DNA of 37,406 nt from Bacteroidota bacterium. GTDB lineage: Bacteria; Bacteroidota; Bacteroidia; Bacteroidales; Dysgonomonadaceae. The number at the start of each line of letters is the position of its first letter. Position 1 is the first letter of the stretch. Where the stretch lies: positions 1-37,406 of the forward strand of contig JAEZGN010000029.1 of NCBI GenBank assembly GCA_023437305.1, in the 5' to 3' direction. Shown here piece by piece: positions 30,816-37,406 of the stretch. The notes under the pieces are model-generated. The model saw nothing but the letters and a program-made list of their open reading frames with translations, was not told the origin of the DNA and did not search any database. The position numbers and the translations under genes were made by a program.

Positions 30816-33098
30816 TTACTCATTTTGTAGACTGTTTGCAATTGCATCCACAACAGCTACAGCCGTTAAGTTGACTATATCTCTTACAGAGCTTTCTATA
30901 TCTGTAAAGTGTACAGCCTTACGCAATCCCATCTGAATCGGGCCTAGGCTTTCACCTGCAATACCCAACTCCATCAATAGTTTACTGGATATATTCGCTG
31001 AACTTAAATTGGGGAATATCAATGTGTTTACATCCTTTCCTTTAAGAGTGTTGAAAGGGAATGCTTTATCTCTTAGTTCTTTATTCATGGCAAAGTTTAA
31101 TTGCATTTCTCCGTCAATATTATAATCCGGATAATTCTCATGAAAATATCTTACTGCATTCGCTATACTTCTTGGGCTTCCATTATCATCAGCTCCATAG
31201 TTGGAGAACGAGAGCATTGCAATTACCGGCTCTGTAGAGAAATATTGTACAGTATCGTGAGCCAGTTTCACTATTTCGATCAGTACATTTTCTTCCGGCC
31301 AACGGTTGATGAGTGTGTCTGCAAGAAAAAATGGACCTCTTTTTGTTTGTACAATATGCATGGCCGCAAAATGTTTATACTGAGGCTTTAATCCGATCAC
31401 TTCCAGTGCGGTTTTTGCAAATTCACGGTAGTGGCTATATATCCCTGTGATAACTGCATCAGCATCGCCTGTCTCTACCATCATCATTCCAAAATAGTTG
31501 CGGTCGCTCATTTTCTCGAATGCTTCTTGGTAGCGGATACCTTCTCTCGATTTTTTCTCACTCAGTAGCTGAGCATAGCGCGCCCTACGTACATCCTCTG
31601 ATATATTTCTGTGGTTTATTATTTTTATTCCATTGAGATCAAGTCCATTTTCTTTGGCTATATTCTGTATTCTCTCTTCACTACCCAGTAAAATAGGTTC
31701 ACATAGGTTGTCTTTATACGCAATGATAGCAGCTTTTATAGTATTAACGTGGTTTCCTTCACAATATACAACACGTTTTCTTTCGCTTTTGGCAAGAGCT
31801 GTAAGACGGTGGATTAGCTTATTGCTATATCCCATCATCTCAGATATCCTGTTTTGATACTCTACCCAGTCGGTGATTGTCTTTTGTGCTACTCCACTCT
31901 CTATGGCGGCCTTGGCTACGGCGGTAGATACAGATGTTAACAGTCTTGGATCTAGGGGTTTCGGAATAATATAATCTTTTCCAAAAGTCAATTTCTTTAT
32001 TTCATAGGCTGAATTAATAACATCTGGAACAAGCTCTTTTGCAAGGTCGGCAATCGCTCTCGATGCAGCTAGTTTCATTTCTTCGTTTATTGTTGTAGCT
32101 CTTACATCTAATGCTCCTCTGAAAATGTATGGAAATCCCAAAACATTATTTACCTGATTGGGATAATCGGAACGTCCGGTAGCAAAAATAAGGTCATCGC
32201 GTGACGCCATCGCTTCTTCGTAGGAAATTTCGGGATTAGGATTCGCTAAAGCAAATACTATCGGGTTGTTATTCATTTTCCGTATCATTTCCTTTGTCAG
32301 AATGTCAGCAGTAGATAATCCTAAGAAAACGTCTGCTCCTTCGATCGCCTCTTCTAGCGTTGTAATATCGCTGTCGATTGCAAATTCTTTTTTAGTATCA
32401 GTTAAGTTAGGGCGTTTGGTAGTGATTACACCTTTGCTGTCGCACATAATGATGTTTTCTTTTTTCACACCAAACCTCATATACAGGTTTGTACATGCTA
32501 TAGCAGAAGCTCCGGCTCCATTTACTACAAGTTTTATTTTTGAGATATCCTTATTTGTTATATCCAATGCGTTAATCAAAGCCGCCGCAGAAATGATCGC
32601 TGTGCCATGTTGGTCGTCATGCATTACCGGAATATCAAGCTCTTCCCTTAGTCTTCTTTCTATTTCGAAACATTCCGGTGCTTTTATATCTTCCAAGTTT
32701 ATGCCCCCAAAAGTAGGAGAGATAGCCCTGACTGTTTGAATAAACCTTTCAGGGTCTTTCTCATCCACTTCAATATCAAAAACATCAATTCCTGCGAATA
32801 TTTTAAATAAGAGTCCTTTGCCCTCCATTACAGGTTTGCCTGCAAGTGCACCAATGTCGCCTAGTCCAAGTACCGCTGTCCCATTCGAAATAACAGCAAC
32901 CAGATTTCCTTTGGTCGTATATTCATACGCCAGCTGAGGATCTTTTTCTATTTCGAGACAAGGTTCTGCCACACCGGGAGAATATGCCAGAGACAGATCC
33001 ATTTGAGTACTATGTGGCTTAGTAGGTACAACCTCAATTTTTCCGGGTCTCCCGCTTCTGTGATATTTTAAGGCGGCTTCTTTCGTAATTTTAGGCAT
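30816..33098 (-). CDS. maeB: NADP-dependent malic enzyme with phosphotransacetylase-like domain
   Basis: 760 residues, the usual MaeB length. Residues about 1-425 are malic enzyme: SPGVAEPCLEI, AVLGLGDIGALAGKPVMEGK (Lys of the active site), and HDDQHGTAIISAAAL binding the metal. Residues about 430-760 are a phosphotransacetylase-like regulatory domain. It converts malate to pyruvate plus CO2 with reduction of NADP, feeding NADPH and pyruvate. Start ATG at 33098 gives a normal N-terminus. Followed by the acetyltransferase gene. Confidence 0.92.
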   Translation of the reverse strand: MPKITKEAALKYHRSGRPGKIEVVPTKPHSTQMDLSLAYSPGVAEPCLEIEKDPQLAYEYTTKGNLVAVISNGTAVLGLGDIGALAGKPVMEGKGLLFKIFAGIDVFDIEVDEKDPERFIQTVRAISPTFGGINLEDIKAPECFEIERRLREELDIPVMHDDQHGTAIISAAALINALDITNKDISKIKLVVNGAGASAIACTNLYMRFGVKKENIIMCDSKGVITTKRPNLTDTKKEFAIDSDITTLEEAIEGADVFLGLSTADILTKEMIRKMNNNPIVFALANPNPEISYEEAMASRDDLIFATGRSDYPNQVNNVLGFPYIFRGALDVRATTINEEMKLAASRAIADLAKELVPDVINSAYEIKKLTFGKDYIIPKPLDPRLLTSVSTAVAKAAIESGVAQKTITDWVEYQNRISEMMGYSNKLIHRLTALAKSERKRVVYCEGNHVNTIKAAIIAYKDNLCEPILLGSEERIQNIAKENGLDLNGIKIINHRNISEDVRRARYAQLLSEKKSREGIRYQEAFEKMSDRNYFGMMMVETGDADAVITGIYSHYREFAKTALEVIGLKPQYKHFAAMHIVQTKRGPFFLADTLINRWPEENVLIEIVKLAHDTVQYFSTEPVIAMLSFSNYGADDNGSPRSIANAVRYFHENYPDYNIDGEMQLNFAMNKELRDKAFPFNTLKGKDVNTLIFPNLSSANISSKLLMELGIAGESLGPIQMGLRKAVHFTDIESSVRDIVNLTAVAVVDAIANSLQNE

Positions 33099-33273
33099 GA
33101 TTATTAATGTTTTACAGGTTTGTAGATGAAATCTCTGCTTTACACAAAGTTATACAAAATGAATCTCAAAATATTTATATTTTAATAAATCATTTTGATC
33201 TTTATTATATGTTGTATAACACCTGTGTGGCATTATATGTTTTAGGATTGGCTTGTATTTAGATTTTTTAATT

Positions 33274-34287
33274 TCAAAAAGATATGTTTGTGGTAGAGCT
33301 TTTTATTATTTCTTTAGCTTTTTCTATTATTGTGTCTATCCCTTTGTCCATATCTGCTTCCGTCATGTCTATTTTAATGTCCGGATCGATTCCAAATTCC
33401 AACTGATTCATTTCTGCATCCATAATAGGAGATGCCGAAAAACGTATAGACCAACCATTCGGTAATTCTGAAGAAAATGGAAGCCCACTTCCCCCGCCGG
33501 TTTTATCGCCAACTATAGTTGCATTGGGAGCATATCGCATAGCGTTAACAAAGTCATTCGCTGCACTGTAGCAACTGCGATTGGTAAGAACAACTACTTT
33601 CTTTTGATACTTAACTCCATTTGTTGGTTCTACATATATTTCGTAGGGCTTGGAAAAGTCATCATGCCCTTTTCCTGTTTTATGCCTCATGTAACCAACC
33701 AGTGTTTTCTGGTTAAAGAAATGAGATGCCAGCCTATCGCTGTTGGACATCAGGCCTCCTCCATTATCTCTCACATCGAGAATGATACCATCACATAGTG
33801 CAAACCTATCGAGCACTTGATTGATATTTCCTTCACCGATACCACTCGAAAAACTGCCATAATATATATATCCTACATTGTTATCCAATAGCTTGTATTT
33901 AAGCCCTCCCGCAATACCATAATCTGTTCCGATATAGTTTTTTTGTATCTTAGGGTCAAAGTTGTCAGGGTAATCTTCAAACCATTTCCAATAACGAGCT
34001 ACATTGTGCGAGGCAACTAAATTTACGTGTCCATCTTGTACTTCTGCAAGCATCTCGCCTAAGACAGCAAATAATGCATCGTTATTCATATTTTCGCTTA
34101 TACGTTGCGAATAACGATTATAGACTTCGTCCCAGTCTACATCCTTATAATTAAAGAAGCAATAATGCTCATCCATTATTTGCCAAAGAGCCTCGAAGTT
34201 CCCCTTTTTTGAATTCTCGAACTTATCTTCCTTAAAACAGGATGTGAAAGACAAACAGGCGAATATGGCAATATATAGATACTTCAT
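33274..34287 (-). CDS. S41 (C-terminal processing-like) peptidase lipoprotein
   Basis: 337 residues with lipobox signal MKYLYIAIFACLSFTSC (Cys17), so membrane-anchored in the envelope. The S41 core: GIILDVRDNGGG (about 167-178), NRSCYSAANDF with candidate nucleophile Ser241, and VGDKTGGGSGLP with the Lys about 263. No PDZ domain is evident, so it is a tail-specific-protease relative with a shorter architecture. Chromosomal; 18 bp upstream of a GH25 gene in the same direction. Confidence 0.8.
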   Translation of the reverse strand: MKYLYIAIFACLSFTSCFKEDKFENSKKGNFEALWQIMDEHYCFFNYKDVDWDEVYNRYSQRISENMNNDALFAVLGEMLAEVQDGHVNLVASHNVARYWKWFEDYPDNFDPKIQKNYIGTDYGIAGGLKYKLLDNNVGYIYYGSFSSGIGEGNINQVLDRFALCDGIILDVRDNGGGLMSNSDRLASHFFNQKTLVGYMRHKTGKGHDDFSKPYEIYVEPTNGVKYQKKVVVLTNRSCYSAANDFVNAMRYAPNATIVGDKTGGGSGLPFSSELPNGWSIRFSASPIMDAEMNQLEFGIDPDIKIDMTEADMDKGIDTIIEKAKEIIKSSTTNISF

Positions 34288-34305
34288 CAGCTTAATTTTG
34301 AGTGT

Positions 34306-35112
34306 TCAAGGTAGTAATAATTCTTTAAACTCGTTGAATGTATATCGATAGTAATTTAGATCAACATGTCCGTCTACTCCCGGTAATTCTCCTTTATGCG
34401 AAAACTGCCATATTTTCCAGTTATTTACATCGTCTGATGGCTCGTTGTGCAAATCACACATCCATATAATATTCTTAGGAAAATTACCTTTTATATATAG
34501 TTTATAACAGTCTCTGTTGGTATAAATTATAGGATGAACGCCAAAATGTTCATACAGCTTATTTTCCATTATTTTAAGCTCTTTGACAACAGTACCCACA
34601 AACTCTTTGTCTTTGCTATACGGATTTGCCGGAGAATGTTCCACATCTATAGCCGGAATAAGGTCTCCGCTATTGAACTTGGATATTTTAAGAAAATGCT
34701 TTGCTTGCTCTTCTCCCGATAAGGCAAATGTATAGAAATGATATGATCCCACCTTTATATTCGACTTTCGAGCCAAATCATAATTGAACGGGTAATTCCG
34801 GTCTTCATGTGTTGTTCCTTCTGTCGATTTCAGATAAGCGAATGTTATATCTTGCTCCATTACATTATCCCAATTCAGAATTGGATTATGATGCGAAACA
34901 TCTATGCCTTTCACAAAATATTTATTAGAATCGAAAGATTCGGGCTCATCAAAAAATCCTTTAATAACAAAGAAAGCTGCAATGCCTAAGCATACAGCTA
35001 TACTCATCGACAGGATGTATTTCTTTAAATTATTTTTTTTAGATTTTCTCCTGTTTACCCTTTTTCGTATTGTTCTTTTTCGTACTGTTTTTGCCATTTT
35101 ATTCTTAGTCAA
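34306..35112 (-). CDS. GH25 lysozyme, membrane-anchored
   Basis: 268 residues. A lysine/arginine-rich N-terminus (residues 1-31) precedes one membrane helix (about 32-51). The GH25 domain begins KGIDVSHHNP (Asp71) and continues with FAYLKSTEGTT, VGSYHFYTF and IPAIDVEH (Asp156/Glu158). It cleaves peptidoglycan glycan strands. Overlaps rfbC by 8 bp. Chromosomal, not a phage endolysin. Confidence 0.85.
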   Translation of the reverse strand: MTKNKMAKTVRKRTIRKRVNRRKSKKNNLKKYILSMSIAVCLGIAAFFVIKGFFDEPESFDSNKYFVKGIDVSHHNPILNWDNVMEQDITFAYLKSTEGTTHEDRNYPFNYDLARKSNIKVGSYHFYTFALSGEEQAKHFLKISKFNSGDLIPAIDVEHSPANPYSKDKEFVGTVVKELKIMENKLYEHFGVHPIIYTNRDCYKLYIKGNFPKNIIWMCDLHNEPSDDVNNWKIWQFSHKGELPGVDGHVDLNYYRYTFNEFKELLLP

Positions 35113-35653
35113 ATAAAATAGCTTCAGATAACAATTTCCCGGCTTTATCTTTGGGCGACAAGATAAGTTCCTTCTCGTCTATTCCCCAGTTGATAGCAAC
35201 TGATGGATCACTCCACAGTAGAGATGCTTCATGTGCAGGAGCATATACGTTATCTACTTTGTATGAAAAAATCGCTTCTTGACTAAGTACTAAAAAACCA
35301 TGAGCAATACCCCTTGGCATAAATAGTTGCTTTTTATTTTCATCTGTTAGTTCTACAGCCAAATATTGTCCAAAAGTAGGAGATCTTTTCCTTAAATCAA
35401 CTACAACATCCAGAACAGATCCCTTAAGTGCCCTAACTAATTTTGCCTGAGAATATTCTCCTATTTGATAATGTAACCCTCTTAGTACTCCGCGAGTAGA
35501 CTTAGATTCGTTGTCTTGAATAAAATCAATCTTACCGATGTGTTCCTCGAAAAGATTTTTTTTATATGACTCCATAAAGTATCCTCTTTCATCTTTAAAT
35601 ACTTTCGGCTCTATTACCCAGACACCCTTGATGGATTGTTCCGTAAATTTCAT
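35105..35653 (-). CDS. rfbC: dTDP-4-dehydrorhamnose 3,5-epimerase
   Basis: 182 residues, full length. RmlC cupin features: DERGYFMESY, RGVLRGLHYQ with the catalytic His about 61, VRALKGSVLDVVVDLR, and the active-site region MPRGIAHGFLVL. Works with rfbA and rfbB/D to build dTDP-L-rhamnose for surface polysaccharide. Downstream of rfbA by 53 bp, overlapping the GH25 gene's start by 8 bp. Confidence 0.95.
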   Translation of the reverse strand: MKFTEQSIKGVWVIEPKVFKDERGYFMESYKKNLFEEHIGKIDFIQDNESKSTRGVLRGLHYQIGEYSQAKLVRALKGSVLDVVVDLRKRSPTFGQYLAVELTDENKKQLFMPRGIAHGFLVLSQEAIFSYKVDNVYAPAHEASLLWSDPSVAINWGIDEKELILSPKDKAGKLLSEAILFD

Positions 35654-35706
35654 TTTTTAGTATACTATTTCTTGTTGATATTATGCGTTTCTATTTCTAT
35701 ACGGTT

Positions 35707-36570
35707 TTACTTGACCAAACTTAAGATATATTGCCCATAAGCTGTTTTATCTAGTTTTTGTCCAAGGGCAGCCAGCTGATCATCATCAATCCACTTGTTG
35801 CGCCATGCAATTTCTTCGATACAAGAAACATAGAATCCTTGTCTATTCTGTATTGTTTCTACATAGTTTCCTGCCTCTAGTAAACTGTCACAGTTTCCTG
35901 TGTCAAGCCATGCAAAACCACGACCAAACAATTGAACCTCTAAAGTCCCTTCTTCTAAGTAGCATTTATTTAGGTCTGTAATTTCATACTCACCTCTTGC
36001 CGATGGTTTTAAGGCTTTGGCCTTTTCTGTAACCGTTTTATCATAAAAATATAATCCCGGTACAGCATAGTTTGATTTTGGCTTTTCGGGTTTTTCTTCC
36101 AGAGATAACACTTTTTTTGACTCATCAAACTCTACAACACCGTATGCACGAGGATCTTTTACGTAATATCCGAATATACAGGCTCCGGTTTCGATAGAGG
36201 CCGCTTTTTTTAGCATCTGCGAAAAATTTTGCCCATGAAACATATTATCGCCGAGGATAAGGCAACCCGATTCACCATTCAAGAATTTCTCGCCAAGAAC
36301 AAAAGCCTGAGCAAGCCCGTTAGGGACTTCTTGTATCACATATTCGAATTTCATGCCGAGTTCTTCTCCTGTACCGAGTAGCTCTCTGAACATAGGAAGA
36401 TCACGAGGTGTAGATATCACCAATATTTCCCGAATACCTGCAAGCATAAGTGTTGATAGCGGATAATAGATCATTGGCTTATCGTAAACAGGCATTATCT
36501 GTTTAGATATTGCTTTAGATAGTGGGAAAAGTCGTGTAGCACTTCCTCCGGCAAGAATAATTCCTTTCAT
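35707..36570 (-). CDS. rfbA: Glucose-1-phosphate thymidylyltransferase
   Basis: 287 residues from ATG 36570 (MKGIILAGGSATRLFPLSKA), the standard start. An open extension to 36675 adds 35 residues not found in this family and is rejected. Nucleotide site LAGGSATRL, then PVYDKPMIYYPLSTLMLAGI and GDNMFHG. Makes dTDP-glucose, the first step to dTDP-rhamnose. Together with rfbC it shows a rhamnose pathway block; rfbB and rfbD are not in the window. Confidence 0.95.
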   Translation of the reverse strand: MKGIILAGGSATRLFPLSKAISKQIMPVYDKPMIYYPLSTLMLAGIREILVISTPRDLPMFRELLGTGEELGMKFEYVIQEVPNGLAQAFVLGEKFLNGESGCLILGDNMFHGQNFSQMLKKAASIETGACIFGYYVKDPRAYGVVEFDESKKVLSLEEKPEKPKSNYAVPGLYFYDKTVTEKAKALKPSARGEYEITDLNKCYLEEGTLEVQLFGRGFAWLDTGNCDSLLEAGNYVETIQNRQGFYVSCIEEIAWRNKWIDDDQLAALGQKLDKTAYGQYILSLVK

Positions 36571-36701
36571 AGTGTTTATGTTTATATGAATAGCAAATAT
36601 ACAAAAATAGTAAATCTGGCGTATGATTGAAGTATATATTGCGAATTGTTTATTGCTGCATGCTCTTTTTACCAATATTGATCATTTACTCGTTGAGAAT
36701 A

Positions 36702-36734
36702 TAAAAAAATAGAGGCACTCTAACGAAATGCCTC
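36702..36734 (-). terminator. Terminator after rpiB
   Basis: GAGGCA/TGCCTC stem (36712-36717 with 36729-36734) followed on the minus strand by TATTTTTTTA. Ends the tkt-rpiB transcript, 27 bp past the rpiB stop. Confidence 0.75.
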
Positions 36735-36760
36735 CATTTATTTTATTTACAATAACCAGA

Positions 36761-37216
36761 TTAGATGCAAGGGATTTTGTCGATGCGTCTCTGATGTCTT
36801 CCTCCTTCGAAAGGAGTATTGAAGAAGGCTTCTACCATCTGAGAAGCTTCCTCCGGAGAGATCATTCTTCCCGGTAATGCAAGTACATTCGCATTATTGT
36901 GAGCTCTTGCTAATTGAGTTATTTCTACATTCCAGCAAAGGGCACTACGCACTTTTTTATGCTTGTTCAATGTCATATTAATGCCATTGCCTGTACCACA
37001 AACAGCAACGCCAAAATCGCATTCGCCATTGTCGATAGCTGTTCCCAATTTATGACCATAGTCTGAATAATCGGTACTTTCTGTAGAATAAGTTCCATAG
37101 TCGATATATTTAACTCCTTGTTCATCAAAGAGGCTGATAATATATTGCTTTATAGAATATCCTGCATGATCGCTAGCCAATCCTATCGGTTTATCTCCTT
37201 GTATCGTAATTGTCAT
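36761..37216 (-). CDS. rpiB: Ribose-5-phosphate isomerase B
   Basis: 151 residues, family length. LASDHAGYSIKQYI at the start, CGTGNGINMTLNKHKKVRSA in the middle with the active-site Cys, and ARAHNNANVLALPGRMI. Interconverts ribose-5-phosphate and ribulose-5-phosphate. 17 bp after the transketolase gene on the same strand, a common Bacteroidales pairing for the pentose phosphate pathway. Confidence 0.95.
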   Translation of the reverse strand: MTITIQGDKPIGLASDHAGYSIKQYIISLFDEQGVKYIDYGTYSTESTDYSDYGHKLGTAIDNGECDFGVAVCGTGNGINMTLNKHKKVRSALCWNVEITQLARAHNNANVLALPGRMISPEEASQMVEAFFNTPFEGGRHQRRIDKIPCI

Positions 37217-37233
37217 TGTTTTCTGTTTTTATA

Positions 37234-37406
37234 TTATTTCAGATATTCTTTCACCTGTTTATATACATTTTCAGGAGTGAATCCTAGTTTTTCGTCGAGT
37301 ACTTTGTATGGTGCAGAGAATCCGAAAGAATTCATTCCCCAAATTCTGCCATTGTCTCCAACCAAACCTTGTAATGTCACGGGTAGGCCGGCAGTCAATC
37401 CGAATT
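37234..37406 (-). CDS. tkt: Transketolase, 3' end (partial)
   Basis: Only the last 57 codons are visible: FGLTAGLPVTLQGLVGDNGR, then WGMNSFGFSAPYKVLDEKLG and a C-terminal VKEYLK. This is the transketolase C-terminal end. Thiamine-dependent transfer of two-carbon units in the pentose phosphate pathway. Upstream of rpiB. Confidence 0.85.
   Translation of the reverse strand, partial: FGLTAGLPVTLQGLVGDNGRIWGMNSFGFSAPYKVLDEKLGFTPENVYKQVKEYLK

Noticed and set aside
34306..35112. GH25 lysozyme as the phage endolysin
   Set aside because: It is about 5 kb inside the host genes, coupled to rfbC and has a host-type membrane anchor.
36571..36675. 35-codon N-terminal extension of rfbA
   Set aside because: The family starts at MKGIILAGG; the extension is not typical and crosses the probable promoter region.

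Overview
The window is AT-rich DNA of a Bacteroidota bacterium (order Bacteroidales, possibly Dysgonomonas-like). The lineage call rests on recognisable housekeeping genes at the right end, on Bacteroidota-type promoter boxes (TTG...TAnnTTTG), on the near absence of Shine-Dalgarno sequences, and on phage structural proteins of a kind seen in Bacteroidales prophages. No tRNA, rRNA, CRISPR array, insertion sequence or integrase was found.

About 1-29 kb is most of a tailed-phage prophage, nearly all on the minus strand, so it reads right to left. From the right: a single plus-strand repressor (28539-28952); a tightly packed early operon of small, often ATGA-overlapping genes (28.4-20.1 kb) carrying a VirE/SF3-like helicase-primase, an HNH protein, an Sm-like protein, a DUF3820-like protein, an ASCH-like protein and a Dam-type DNA methylase; a 495-bp non-coding region with iteron-like GTGGTAA repeats beside an almost pure A/T stretch (candidate replication origin) and a second copy of the repressor-type operator; a short operon (19.6-18.0 kb); then late genes. 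The late genes are a ClpP-type head protease, capsid, two unknown structural genes, TerS and TerL, and, beyond an inserted cassette, a unimolecular spanin candidate, portal, connector/tail-type proteins and fibre-like proteins running off the left edge.

Between terL and the rest of the late genes (about 7.9-11.7 kb) lies an AT-rich four-gene cassette: a pentapeptide-repeat/coiled-coil/two-TM protein, a nucleoside-deoxyribosyltransferase/TIR-like protein with a probable catalytic Glu, a lipoprotein, and a two-TM/coiled-coil/winged-helix protein. It has its own terminators and no virion role is apparent. It is the best candidate for an undescribed system, probably prophage-encoded defence or superinfection exclusion.

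Two regulatory patterns stand out. First, four or five late transcription units begin with the same two-box element: TTTTGTCTTTT, then a TTTG-type box at exactly 34 nt G-to-G spacing. It is often fused to the U-tract of the preceding terminator. Second, a paired TAnnTTTGTTTAC element with 21-bp spacing occurs only at the repressor/early intergenic region and upstream of the 161-aa gene at 19153-19638. Together they suggest that the repressor controls both the early operon and a middle gene, which may activate the late promoters.

From about 29.1 kb rightwards the DNA is chromosomal, all minus strand: a small membrane protein, a lipoprotein, a GNAT/AAC(6')-like acetyltransferase, malic enzyme maeB, an S41 peptidase lipoprotein, a membrane-anchored GH25 lysozyme, rfbC and rfbA (dTDP-rhamnose), rpiB and the 3' end of transketolase (pentose phosphate pathway). 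The phage right boundary probably lies between the repressor terminator (29100) and 29459. The left boundary and any integrase are outside the window.
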